Below are positions 15,490 to 24,468 of a stretch of DNA of 43,194 nt, piece by piece (position 1 is the stretch's first letter; each line of letters opens with the position of its first letter). The notes beneath the pieces were generated by a model. The model made no database searches. It worked only from the letters and a program-made list of their open reading frames with translations, and was not told the origin of the DNA. A program made the translations under genes and the position numbers. This DNA is from Tersicoccus phoenicis (GTDB lineage: Bacteria > Actinomycetota > Actinomycetes > Actinomycetales > Micrococcaceae), in NCBI RefSeq assembly GCF_001968835.1, contig NZ_MRDE01000015.1, positions 1 through 43,194 of the forward strand. Direction: 5' to 3'.

Positions 15490-16779
15490 TCACGCGGTGT
15501 CCGGGCTATCGCCCTTCCACGCCGTGGCCCGGTGGCGGGCCCATTCGTGCACCTGACCGAGATCGAGGAACCGGTCGAACAGCCGGGCCAGTTCGTACCT
15601 GCTGTCCACGCGCAGGGCGGCATCGAGGAAGTGATGCGCGCGGGACCCGCGGCCCCGGGCGAACTCGATCCAGCCGAGCAGGGTCAGCGTCGCACAGCGG
15701 ACCTGCCCGTCCGCGTGCGGGGCCAACGCCTCGAGCAGCCGGTACGCGGCATCCAGCCGCTGCCAGTCCGGCCCCAGGGCCACGGACCCCGTGATCACCG
15801 ATGCCAGCAACGGCACACCGCCGGCGCGCAGGCGAGCGTCCCGGTCCGGCGGCTCGCGCGGGCACTGTTCGGCGGGGGTACGCGTCCCTGTCCGCGCCGT
15901 CGTTGTCCGCGCCGCTGCTGTCCGCACCGTCGAGTGGTTCAGCGCGGGATCGCCCGAGCTCGGGTGGGCTGGGGCGCCGCCGGAGTCCGCGGACAGGATC
16001 AGCTCGGAGATGACAGCGGAGGGGCCCACGGCGCTCTGGAACAGCACCAGGTCCCGGATGGTCCGGCTGCGCAGGCCGGCCAGCAGCAGGCCCGCGATGT
16101 CCGGCCGCACCGGAAGCCCGGCCACGGGATCCGGTGCGGCGGCACTCAGGGCTCGGTCCCACGCCGCGGCGACCCGGCGTGCCCACGCCGGGTCCGGCGG
16201 GTCGGGGTGCGACCCGGGGTCGTGGACGCCGGCCCAGCGCCGGACCTCCTCGGCGTCCGGACCGGTCGGCGTCGGCACGATCACGGACTCCGGTGCCGGA
16301 CCCCAGGCCCGTCCGGCGAACACCAGCTCGGTGTTGAGCACGCTCGCGGACACGGCGTCGAGTGACCGGCGACGGGACCACGGCGCGTCCGGCTGCGCGG
16401 CGTCGATGTGGCCCCAACCCTCGTCCCCGACGTAGAGGCAGTCCCGCACGGTCAAGCCGAGGCGTTCCAGCGTGCGGACCAGTCGGTGAACCAGGACCGG
16501 CAGGCCCGCACCGGCGCGCGGACGGTCGGCGGTGTACACGATGACGAACACGCCGCTCGGCGCTCCAGGCGCGAGGACGGCCTGCACGTAGCGGCCGATC
16601 TCCGCGCCGGCGGAGGCGGTGCACCGGGGCGGCAGGTCCAGACGGAGCAGCCCACCGGCCGCACCGCCCGAGTCGGCCAGCACGACCAGGCTCTCCCGGG
16701 GCCAGTGGCCCAGGCCGTGCGGGATGTAGGCGAGCAGGTCCTCGGCGGAACGGATGGCGGCGGAAGGAGGTCGAGTCAT
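15490..16779 (-). CDS. DUF4192 family protein
   Basis: The product (429 residues) matches the actinobacterial DUF4192 family in its N-terminal SAEDLLAYIPHGLGHWPRESLVVL segment, its Cys-poor soluble composition, and a C-terminal helical repeat region (ALAPHADGQVRCATLTLLGW onward) resembling short TPR-like helices. The function is unknown. The start at 16779 gives the family N-terminus; the open frame extends further upstream to 16989, but that would overlap the MFS gene. No membrane segments are seen. A low-complexity Thr/Ala/Arg-rich stretch lies near residues 290-320. Confidence 0.8.
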   Translation of the reverse strand: MTRPPSAAIRSAEDLLAYIPHGLGHWPRESLVVLADSGGAAGGLLRLDLPPRCTASAGAEIGRYVQAVLAPGAPSGVFVIVYTADRPRAGAGLPVLVHRLVRTLERLGLTVRDCLYVGDEGWGHIDAAQPDAPWSRRRSLDAVSASVLNTELVFAGRAWGPAPESVIVPTPTGPDAEEVRRWAGVHDPGSHPDPPDPAWARRVAAAWDRALSAAAPDPVAGLPVRPDIAGLLLAGLRSRTIRDLVLFQSAVGPSAVISELILSADSGGAPAHPSSGDPALNHSTVRTAAARTTTARTGTRTPAEQCPREPPDRDARLRAGGVPLLASVITGSVALGPDWQRLDAAYRLLEALAPHADGQVRCATLTLLGWIEFARGRGSRAHHFLDAALRVDSRYELARLFDRFLDLGQVHEWARHRATAWKGDSPDTA

Positions 16780-16901
16780 GAACTCAACGGTCCTCTCCGC
16801 CACCGGCGCCCGGGCCGCCGTCGGACCGCGTGTGGACAACCCGAGGCAGCCGGACGCCTGGGGAGGAAGACTGGGCCGGAGCGACAGCCCGGGGGCGGCG
16901 G

Positions 16902-18158
16902 TCAGGGCGAGCGAGTGCGGCCGCGCAGCACACGCCGGACCCGCAGCAGGGCGAGCGCGCCCAGAACGATGAGCACGCCCTGGACGCACAGCGCGATCCG
17001 GAAGGCGTCCAGGGCGTAGAGGTCACCGCCGGAGAATCCGGTGGCGTTGAGCACGTCCAGGACGAGGCCGATCAGGTACATGCTCACCAGAGCCGCGGTG
17101 AAGCCGCCGATGTTGACGATACCGTTGGCGGTCCCCAACCGGTGGGGTGGGTTGTACTCGCGGGCGAAGTCGAATCCGACCATGGACCCCGGGCCACCGG
17201 CGGCGAGCACGATGACGAGCACCGTGAGCAGGCCGAACGGCGCACGCCCCGGATACAGCAACACCGCCGCCCAGGCCAGCAGGATCGCGACCGCGACCCC
17301 GAGTACGAGTCGGGACCGCAGTCGAGGCCGCAGTGCGACCACGCGCCCGAAGATCGGGCCGCCGATCGCCCCCGCCACCACGAACACCGTCATCAGCACC
17401 GCCACCCGTTCGACCGGGACGCCCTCCGCGGAGACGAGGAACGGATAACCCCACGCCAGGATGAAGACCTGGCCGGGGAACTGCACGGTGAAGTGGCTCC
17501 ACAACCCGAGGCGGGTGCCCGGCTCGGCGAACGCGTCCGCGATCAGCCGGCCGGTCTGCCGAACGGTGGGGGCCCGTCCCCGCACCGGGTGATCGGGCGG
17601 TTCGCTGCGGACCGCCGCCGCTGCGAGCGTGGCGGCGAGGACGCCCAGCCCGGCGAGCGAGAGGAAACCCACCGACCAACCGAAACGTTCCAGCAGGCCG
17701 GCGAACGGGATGGAGGAGATCAGCTGCCCGCCCATCCCGACGATGCCGGTCAGTTGGCTGAGCACGGGCACCTGCGCGGCCGGGAACCACAGCGGCACCA
17801 ACCGGAGGACGGAGATGAAGGTCATGGCGTCGCCGGCTCCGACCAGCACCCGGCCGAAGACCCCGGCCGGGATCGTGGTGGCGACCGCGAGCTGGAGCTG
17901 ACCGACCGCCATCAGGGCGGCGCCCCCGGCGACCATCACGCGGGAACCGAACCGGTCCGCCAGCACCCCCACGGGGATCTGCAGGCCGGCGTAGACGATC
18001 AACTGGATGACGGCGAACGCGGAGAGCGCCGACGCGGTCGCGTCGAACCGCTCGGTCGCCGCCACCCCGGCCACACCGAACGACGTGCGCTGCGTGATCG
18101 CGACGATGTAGGCGGCCAGCCCGGCGATCCAGACCACCCAGGCACGACGCGTTCCCAC
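16902..18158 (-). CDS. major facilitator superfamily (MFS) transporter
   Basis: The 418-residue product has about twelve hydrophobic segments and the MFS loop 2-3 motif GVLADRFGSRVMVAGG near residues 62-77. The second half carries the related FGRVVALRPRLRSR. The closest resemblance I see is to nitrate/nitrite or oxalate/formate-type single-domain transporters, but the substrate cannot be read from the sequence. It lies on the same strand as the PAC2 and DUF4192 genes, 36 bp downstream of the former and 122 bp upstream of the latter, so it may share their transcript. Confidence 0.85.
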   Translation of the reverse strand: MGTRRAWVVWIAGLAAYIVAITQRTSFGVAGVAATERFDATASALSAFAVIQLIVYAGLQIPVGVLADRFGSRVMVAGGAALMAVGQLQLAVATTIPAGVFGRVLVGAGDAMTFISVLRLVPLWFPAAQVPVLSQLTGIVGMGGQLISSIPFAGLLERFGWSVGFLSLAGLGVLAATLAAAAVRSEPPDHPVRGRAPTVRQTGRLIADAFAEPGTRLGLWSHFTVQFPGQVFILAWGYPFLVSAEGVPVERVAVLMTVFVVAGAIGGPIFGRVVALRPRLRSRLVLGVAVAILLAWAAVLLYPGRAPFGLLTVLVIVLAAGGPGSMVGFDFAREYNPPHRLGTANGIVNIGGFTAALVSMYLIGLVLDVLNATGFSGGDLYALDAFRIALCVQGVLIVLGALALLRVRRVLRGRTRSP

Positions 18159-18194
18159 CGTCCCATTATGGGTACCGTCAGCCCCGCGGTCGGA

Positions 18195-19178
18195 TCAGTG
18201 GTGCGGATCGCCGCCGTCGTCGTCCGGGTCGGCGGGCGGTGTGTCGAGGGTCAGCTGGTCCGCGTCGCCTGCGTCCATGGTGGCGAGGTAGGCCTCCACC
18301 GCCGCGCCCAGCTCGTCGGCGTCCGGCAGTTCGCCGTCCGGTCCCTCCAACAGGGACCGACGCGGCTCCCGCCCCCGGTGGTACTCGTCGTACTGGGCCT
18401 GCAGACCACTGACCAACTGCTGGACCTCGGCCGAGGCCGCGACCTGTTCGTCGATGGACTTCTCCAGTTCGCGCCCGGCCTCGCGCAGCCGGTCCGACGG
18501 CAGCATCAGCGCGGCCGCGGCGCTCAGGTGTTCCAGGCCCGTGACCGCGGCCTGCGGGAAGCGCGCCTCCGCGAGGTAGTGGGGAACGTGGACGGCGAAG
18601 CCGACGACGTCCTTACCGGCCTCCGTCAGCCGCACCTCGAGCAGCTGCCCGGCGGACGCGGGCATGCGCGCCGTCGGTTTCCAGGCGGAGATCCTGTCGA
18701 TCAGATCGGGTCGGTTGCCGTGCGCGGTGACCGCCAGCGGGCGGGTGTGCGGCACGGGCAGGGGAAGGGAGTGCACCCAGCTGACCAGCTGCACGTCCAG
18801 TTGCTGGACGAGTTCGACGACGGCACCCGCGAACCGCTCCCACTGGTAGTCGGGCTCGAAGCCGCTGAGCATCAGGAACGGCTGACCGGTCTCGTCCTTG
18901 AGCGCGTGCATCTGCAGCCGCGGCCGTTCGTAGTCGGTGAAGTGGTCGCCCTCAAATCCGATGATCGGACGACGACCCCGGTAGTCGTAGAGCGCGTCGG
19001 CGTCGAACTCGATCACCAGTTCGTGCTCAAGTCGGTCGAGCAGTTCGGCCCGGATCTGGTCCGCGGCCTGGCCCGCCTCGGCGGCGCCGGTCAACCCGAT
19101 GATCAGGTTGAGACCGCGGATCTGCGGGGTGTGGACCAGGTCCGAGACCGCTTCGTAGAGCGTGGACGGATCCTGCAC
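18195..19178 (-). CDS. PAC2 family protein (proteasome-assembly-chaperone-like)
   Basis: The product (327 residues) belongs to the bacterial PAC2 family, related to archaeal/eukaryotic proteasome assembly chaperones and to M. tuberculosis Rv2125. Typical features are the start VQDPSTLYEAVSDL, LIIGLTGAAEAGQAADQI, LMLSGFEPDYQWERF and VVGFAVHVPHYLAEARFP. The last 70 residues are acidic and probably disordered. The GTG at 19178 follows GAGGAG at proper spacing and gives the family N-terminus. Its role in bacteria is not established. The gene is divergent from pepA, with a 197-bp promoter region in between. Confidence 0.85.
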   Translation of the reverse strand: MQDPSTLYEAVSDLVHTPQIRGLNLIIGLTGAAEAGQAADQIRAELLDRLEHELVIEFDADALYDYRGRRPIIGFEGDHFTDYERPRLQMHALKDETGQPFLMLSGFEPDYQWERFAGAVVELVQQLDVQLVSWVHSLPLPVPHTRPLAVTAHGNRPDLIDRISAWKPTARMPASAGQLLEVRLTEAGKDVVGFAVHVPHYLAEARFPQAAVTGLEHLSAAAALMLPSDRLREAGRELEKSIDEQVAASAEVQQLVSGLQAQYDEYHRGREPRRSLLEGPDGELPDADELGAAVEAYLATMDAGDADQLTLDTPPADPDDDGGDPHH

Positions 19179-19375
19179 GGTGACTCCTCGACGGTCGGGA
19201 CGGCAACGGGTGACGGTGGTTCGCGCACGGTGACCGATGACGCCGCTGCGCTCACTCCTGTCGCTGATGTCAACGTTCGCACGGCCACCTCGCATTCCCC
19301 CGGCGGCGACGTCGCGTCGGTGCGGCGTGATTGGATCGACACAGCAGCCCGATACCGAACCGTGGAGGAGTCCCC

Positions 19376-20947
19376 GTGGCGCCGAAGAAGAAGAGCACCG
19401 ACATCGCCCCCGGCGTGAGCACCGAGCCGATCCGCGTCGACGCCTGCCGGCAGGACCTCGCCCGGGTGCGGGCCGACGTGGTGGTGATCGGCGTCGCGCA
19501 GGGTCCGGACGGGCCCGTCCTGCTGGACGCCCCGCTGCCGGCGGCCGAACGGGCCCGGGTCGGCGCGGCGTTGACCGCCCTCGCGGCCACGGGTGCACCG
19601 GATGAACTGCTGCGGTTGCCGGCCGGTGAGACGCTTCCGGCCGCGCCCATCCTGGCCCTGGCTGGGGTCGGGCGTCTCCCGGAGCAGGCTGCGGCCCGAG
19701 CCGAGTCGCTCCGCCGGGCCGCCGGCTCGGCCGTGCGACAGCTGGCCGGCGCGGGCACCGTCGTGCTCGGGCTGCCCGCCGACACCGTCGAGGACGTGGC
19801 CGCGATCGCCGAGGGCGCCGCCCTGGGCGCCTACGCCTACACTCCCTACCGGCAGGCGACCAGCGCGGGCCTGCGCGCCCCCGTCGGTCGGGTGCTGATC
19901 CCCACCGGGCTCGGGGGCCGCGTGGTCCGCCCGGTCTTCGACCGGGCGCGAGCGATCGGCGCCGGTGTCGGGCTCACCCGCTCGCTGGTCAATCAGCCGC
20001 CTCGGGATCTCTACCCGGAGACGTTCGCCGATGCTGCGGTCGCCGCGGGCGCGTCCCGCCCGGTCACCGTGACCGTGCTGGACGCGGACAAGCTCGCCGC
20101 GCAGGGGTACGGCGGGCTGACCGGTGTGGGCCAGGGCTCGGTGCGCGGGCCCCGGCTGGTCCGGGTCGATTACGCCCCCACCGGCGCCCGCGCCCACCTG
20201 GCCGTGGTCGGCAAGGGCATCACCTTCGACTCGGGTGGGCTGAGCCTGAAGCCGCCGACGGGCATGACGACGATGAAGTCGGACATGGCCGGTGCGGCGG
20301 CGGTCCTCGGCGCGGTCCTGGCTGCCGCGGACCTCCGGCTCAAGGTGCGCTTCACCGGGTGGTTGTGCCTGGCCGAGAATCTCCCGTCCGCGACCGCTCA
20401 ACGCCCCTCGGACGTGATCCGGATCAAGGGCGGCCGGACGGTCGAGGTGCTGAACACCGACGCCGAGGGCCGCCTGGTGCTCGCCGACGGTCTGGTCGCC
20501 GCCGGTGAAGACCGGCCCGACCTGCTGGTGGACATCGCGACCCTCACCGGTGCTCAGATGGTGGCGCTCGGCACCCGCGTCGGCGCGGTGATGGGCAGTG
20601 ACGCCGCGCGGCAGGCGGTCGTGGACGCGGCCACCACCTGCGGCGAGGAGTTCTGGCCGATGCCCCTGCCCCAGGACCTGCGCAGCGGACTGGACTCGAC
20701 GGTCGCCGACATCGCGAACGTGGGCGGCAAGTACGGCGGCATGTTGACGGCGGGCTTGTTCCTGCACGAGTTCGTGCCCGAGGTGGGTGGGCGGCGTGTG
20801 CCCTGGGCGCACCTGGACATCGCCGGACCGGCTTTCAACGAGGGCGGCCCGTGGGGGTACACGCCGAAGGAGGGCACGGGCGTCGGTGTGCGCACGCTGG
20901 TCTCCCTGGCGGAGTCCGTGGCGCGTCACGGCGCGGTGCGCGAGTAG
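19376..20947 (+). CDS. pepA: M17 leucyl aminopeptidase
   Basis: The product (523 residues) is a cytosolic M17 aminopeptidase that releases N-terminal amino acids from peptides. The C-terminal catalytic domain contains GKGITFDSGGLSLKP (metal-binding Lys and Asp), MKSDMAGAAAVLGA and the family signature NTDAEGRLVLADGL beginning at Asn360. The N-terminal macro-like domain covers roughly 25-190. The GTG at 19376 follows GTGGAGGAG at 19362-19370. The gene is 98 bp upstream of lpd on the same strand. Confidence 0.95.
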   Translation: MAPKKKSTDIAPGVSTEPIRVDACRQDLARVRADVVVIGVAQGPDGPVLLDAPLPAAERARVGAALTALAATGAPDELLRLPAGETLPAAPILALAGVGRLPEQAAARAESLRRAAGSAVRQLAGAGTVVLGLPADTVEDVAAIAEGAALGAYAYTPYRQATSAGLRAPVGRVLIPTGLGGRVVRPVFDRARAIGAGVGLTRSLVNQPPRDLYPETFADAAVAAGASRPVTVTVLDADKLAAQGYGGLTGVGQGSVRGPRLVRVDYAPTGARAHLAVVGKGITFDSGGLSLKPPTGMTTMKSDMAGAAAVLGAVLAAADLRLKVRFTGWLCLAENLPSATAQRPSDVIRIKGGRTVEVLNTDAEGRLVLADGLVAAGEDRPDLLVDIATLTGAQMVALGTRVGAVMGSDAARQAVVDAATTCGEEFWPMPLPQDLRSGLDSTVADIANVGGKYGGMLTAGLFLHEFVPEVGGRRVPWAHLDIAGPAFNEGGPWGYTPKEGTGVGVRTLVSLAESVARHGAVRE

Positions 20948-21045
20948 AGTCGAGAGGCGCGCCCCCAGTAGGGTGAAGCGCGGAAACGACAGTCGAGCGG
21001 GGGACGATCCCCGCTCGTCGGACGAACAGGCGAGGGAGCATCCAC

Positions 21046-22431
21046 GTGGCCGATTCGGCAGCTTCGCAGGCATTCGACATCCTGATCCTCGGCGGGGGTA
21101 GCGCCGGTTACGCCTGCGCGCTGCGCGGTGCCGAACTCGGCTTCTCCGTGGGGCTGGTGGAGAAGGGCAAGCTGGGCGGCACGTGCCTGCACAACGGCTG
21201 CATTCCCACCAAGGCCCTGCTGCACTCGGCGGAGATCGCGGAGAACGCGAAGACCGCAGCCAAGTACGGTGTGAAGGCTTCGTTCGAGTCGATCGACATG
21301 CCCGCGGTCAACGCGTACAAGGACGGCATCGTCGCCGGCAAGTTCCGCGGTCTGACCGGCCTGATCAAGTCCAAGGGCATCACCGTCATCGAGGGCGAGG
21401 GGAAGCTCACCGGTCAGGACACCGTCACCGTGGACGGGACCGCCTACACGGGCAAGAACGTCGTGCTCGCCACCGGCTCCTACTCCCGTAGCCTGCCGGG
21501 CCTGGAGATCACCGGCAACAAGGTCATCACCTCCGATCACGCCCTCACCATGGACACCCTGCCGAAGAAGGCCCTCGTCCTCGGCGGCGGCGTCATCGGT
21601 TGCGAGTTCGCCTCGGTGTGGAACTCCTTCGGCGTCGATGTGACGATCATCGAGGCCCTGCCGTCCCTGGTTCCCAACGAGGACGCCGCCATCGTCAAGC
21701 AGCTCGAGCGCGCGTTCAAGAAGCGGGGCATCGCCTACAACACGGGTGTCCGGTTCGCCGGCGTCGAGGAGAACGAGAACGGCGTCGTCGCCACCCTCGA
21801 GGACGGCAAGACCTTCGAGGCCGACCTGCTGCTCGTCGCCGTCGGGCGTGGACCCGTCACCGCGAATCTCGGCTTCGAGGACGCCGGCCTGACCATGGAC
21901 CGCGGCTTCGTCATCACCAACGAGCGCCTTCACACCGGTGTCGGCAACGTCTATGCCGTCGGGGACATCGTGCCCGGCCTGCAGCTGGCGCACCGCGGCT
22001 TCCAGCAGGGCATCTTCGTGGCCGAGGAGATCGCGGGCCGGCAGCCGGTGGTCGTCGAGGACGTCAACATCCCGAAGGTCACCTACTGCGAGCCCGAGAT
22101 CGCCTCCGTCGGGCTCACGGAGGCGAAGGCCAAGGAGAAGTTCGGCGACGACGCCGTCCTCACCCAGGAGTACAACCTGGCCGGCAACGGCAAGACCTCC
22201 ATCCTCGGCAGCGCCGGCCTGATCAAGCTCGTGCGCCAGGCGGACGGCCCGATCGTCGGCGTGCACATGATCGGCGCTCGCATGGGCGAGCAGGTCGGCG
22301 AGGCGCAGCTCATCGTCAACTGGGAGGCGTTCCCCGAGGACGTCGCTTCCCTCGTGCACGCCCACCCGACCCAGAACGAGGCCCTCGGCGAGGCCGCCAT
22401 GGCCCTCGCCGGCAAGCCGCTGCACGGCTGA
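21046..22431 (+). CDS. lpd: dihydrolipoamide dehydrogenase (E3)
   Basis: This 461-residue flavoprotein reoxidises dihydrolipoyl groups of the 2-oxoacid dehydrogenase complexes with NAD+. It shows the FAD-binding GGGSAGYACA near residue 16, the redox disulphide in GGTCLHNGCIPTKAL (Cys47 and Cys52), an NAD-binding LGGGVIGCEF, the second FAD motif VYAVGDI, and the C-terminal active-site HAHPTQNEALGEA. The GTG start follows GAGGGAG. It is followed after 54 bp by the E2 gene, so E3 and E2 are probably co-expressed; E1 genes are not in the window. Confidence 0.95.
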   Translation: MADSAASQAFDILILGGGSAGYACALRGAELGFSVGLVEKGKLGGTCLHNGCIPTKALLHSAEIAENAKTAAKYGVKASFESIDMPAVNAYKDGIVAGKFRGLTGLIKSKGITVIEGEGKLTGQDTVTVDGTAYTGKNVVLATGSYSRSLPGLEITGNKVITSDHALTMDTLPKKALVLGGGVIGCEFASVWNSFGVDVTIIEALPSLVPNEDAAIVKQLERAFKKRGIAYNTGVRFAGVEENENGVVATLEDGKTFEADLLLVAVGRGPVTANLGFEDAGLTMDRGFVITNERLHTGVGNVYAVGDIVPGLQLAHRGFQQGIFVAEEIAGRQPVVVEDVNIPKVTYCEPEIASVGLTEAKAKEKFGDDAVLTQEYNLAGNGKTSILGSAGLIKLVRQADGPIVGVHMIGARMGEQVGEAQLIVNWEAFPEDVASLVHAHPTQNEALGEAAMALAGKPLHG

Positions 22432-22485
22432 CGCCCACCCATCACGCGACCAGCATCACTCGTACACAGTAGAAACGGGGACGAC

Positions 22486-24294
22486 ATGTCTGAAACCGTC
22501 AGCCTTCCCGCCCTCGGTGAGAGCGTCACCGAAGGTACCGTCACGCGGTGGCTCAAGTCCGTCGGCGACGAGGTCGCCGTCGATGAGCCGCTGCTGGAGG
22601 TCTCCACCGACAAGGTCGACACCGAGATCCCCTCCCCCGTCGCCGGGGTGATCGAGGAGATCCTCGTCGAGGAGGACGAGACCGTCGAGGTCGGTGCCGC
22701 GCTCGTGCGCATCGGTTCCGGCGAGGGAGCCGCAGCGGCGGGGGACGACGACGCCGCACAGAGCGCGCAGGACACGCAGCCGGCTACGCAGGAAACGGAG
22801 CCGGCCCCCGGGCAGGAGAGCGCCCAGCAGAGCGAGCCCGCCGCGGAGGAACCGAGCCAGCAGCAGCCGGACCAGGGGCAGCAGGGCGGCGGATCCGGCG
22901 GCGAGAGCAGCGACGTGACGTTGCCCGCCCTGGGCGAGAGCGTCACCGAGGGCACGGTGACGCGGTGGCTCAAAGCGGTCGGCGACGAGGTCGCGGTCGA
23001 TGAGCCGCTGCTGGAGGTCTCCACCGACAAGGTCGATACCGAGATTCCCTCCCCCGTGGCGGGAACGTTGCAGGAGATCAAGGTTGCCGAGGACGAGACG
23101 GTCGAGGTCGGTGCGGTGCTCGCGGTGATCGGTTCGGGCCCGGGTGCGCCCGCGACCGCCGAGGCCGGCGCCGAACCCATGGCCGCCGCTCCCTCCGGTG
23201 ATCGGGAGGAGCCGGCGCCGGCGCCCAAGCAGCAGGAGGAACCGCAGCAGCAGGAGGAACCGCAGCAGCAGGAGGCGCCGAAGCAGGCTCCGCAGCAGGA
23301 AGCTCCCATGCAGCAGGCGCCCAAGCAGGAGGCACCGGCGGCCGGTCACGAGGCCGGTGGCTATGTCACCCCGCTCGTGCGGAAGCTGGCCCAGCAGCAC
23401 GACGTCGACCTCTCCACGGTGACCGGGACCGGCGTCGGCGGCAGGATCCGCAAGCAGGACGTGATCGAGGCCGCGGAGGCGCAGAAGGCCGCGGCAGCAC
23501 AGCCTGCCCCGGAGGCGGCGGCATCAGCCGCACCGGCAGCGGCCGGTGGGGTCTCCGAGGAGAGCGCGCGACTGCGGGGAACCACGCAGAAGGCGCCGCG
23601 GATCCGCCAGGTCATCGCGCAGCGGATGAAGGAGTCGCTGGACGTGTCCGCCCAGCTGACGCAGGTGCAGGAAGTGGACATGACCCGCATCGCGAAGCTG
23701 CGCGGCCGGGCCAAGGATCGGTTCTTCGCTCAGGAGGGCGTCAAGCTGACGTTCCTGCCGTTCTTCGCGAAGGCCGTCGCCGAGGCACTGAAGCAGCACC
23801 CGAAGGTGAACGCGTCCTACCATGCCGAGTCCAAGGAGATCGAGTATCACGACTCCGAGCACCTGGCCATCGCGGTGGACACCGAGAAGGGCTTGCTCGT
23901 CCCGGTGATCCACGATGCCGGCAATCTCAACCTCGCCGGGATCTCCCGGGCCATCGCCGATCTGGCCGAGCGGACCCGGACCAACAAGATCGCCCCGAAC
24001 GAGCTGTCCGGTGGCACGTTCACCATCACCAACATCGGCAGTGTCGGCGCCCTGTTCGACACGCCGATCATCAACCAGCCGCAGGTGGGTATCCTCGGCA
24101 CGGGTTCGATCGTCAAGCGTCCCGTCGTGGTCACCGACCGGGACGGGAACGACACGATCGCGATCCGGTCGATGTGCTACCTGTCGCTGACCTATGATCA
24201 CCGCCTGGTCGACGGCGCCGACGCCGGGCGCTTCCTGCAGTCGCTCAAGCAGCGGCTCGAGGACGGCGCCTTCGAGGCCGACCTCGGCCTCTGA
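22486..24294 (+). CDS. sucB: 2-oxoglutarate/pyruvate dehydrogenase E2, dihydrolipoyl acyltransferase
   Basis: This 602-residue E2 has two lipoyl domains (about 1-78 and 143-222), each with the lipoylated lysine in [15 protein letters not shown]. These are joined by Ala/Pro/Glu/Gln-rich flexible linkers to a peripheral subunit-binding domain ([20 protein letters not shown]...GRIRKQDV, about 290-325). The catalytic domain follows, ending in the active-site [15 protein letters not shown]. The two lipoyl domains are nearly identical even at the DNA level, a sign of internal duplication. In mycobacteria the equivalent E2 (DlaT) serves pyruvate dehydrogenase as well, so the exact substrate is open. 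The nearby lpd, lipB and lipA genes supply its partner and cofactor. Confidence 0.92.
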   Translation: MSETVSLPALGESVTEGTVTRWLKSVGDEVAVDEPLLEVSTDKVDTEIPSPVAGVIEEILVEEDETVEVGAALVRIGSGEGAAAAGDDDAAQSAQDTQPATQETEPAPGQESAQQSEPAAEEPSQQQPDQGQQGGGSGGESSDVTLPALGESVTEGTVTRWLKAVGDEVAVDEPLLEVSTDKVDTEIPSPVAGTLQEIKVAEDETVEVGAVLAVIGSGPGAPATAEAGAEPMAAAPSGDREEPAPAPKQQEEPQQQEEPQQQEAPKQAPQQEAPMQQAPKQEAPAAGHEAGGYVTPLVRKLAQQHDVDLSTVTGTGVGGRIRKQDVIEAAEAQKAAAAQPAPEAAASAAPAAAGGVSEESARLRGTTQKAPRIRQVIAQRMKESLDVSAQLTQVQEVDMTRIAKLRGRAKDRFFAQEGVKLTFLPFFAKAVAEALKQHPKVNASYHAESKEIEYHDSEHLAIAVDTEKGLLVPVIHDAGNLNLAGISRAIADLAERTRTNKIAPNELSGGTFTITNIGSVGALFDTPIINQPQVGILGTGSIVKRPVVVTDRDGNDTIAIRSMCYLSLTYDHRLVDGADAGRFLQSLKQRLEDGAFEADLGL

Positions 24295-24312
24295 CCCGGT
24301 CAGATGTCGGTA

Positions 24313-24344
24313 CGGGGCGGGAGCGCGGTCGCGCTCCCGCCCCG
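24313..24344 (+). terminator. strong hairpin terminator after sucB
   Basis: A perfect 14-bp inverted repeat (24313-24326 and 24331-24344) with a 4-nt loop lies 18 bp after the stop and is followed by a pyrimidine-rich ctgcttctct. Confidence 0.85.
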
Positions 24345-24372
24345 CTGCTTCTCTGCGGTCGGTCGCCGGGCC

Positions 24373-24468
24373 GATCGGTGAGCCTTCCGATCGGTGAGCC
24401 TTCCGATCGGTGAGCCTTCCGATCGGTGGGCCGTCCGATCGGTGAGCCTTCCGATCGGTCAGCCCGTC
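24373..24468. repeat. 16-bp tandem repeat array
   Basis: Five 16-bp units gatcggtgagccttcc (24373-24452; the fourth has two changes) and a diverged sixth run head to tail. They fill the gap between two convergent genes and cross the stop codon of the kinase-like gene. Each unit contains the palindrome-like ccgatcgg across the junction. Confidence 0.9.

Noticed and set aside
24373-24468. Possible CRISPR array after sucB
   Set aside because: The 16-bp units are directly adjacent with no unique spacers, so it is a simple tandem array.
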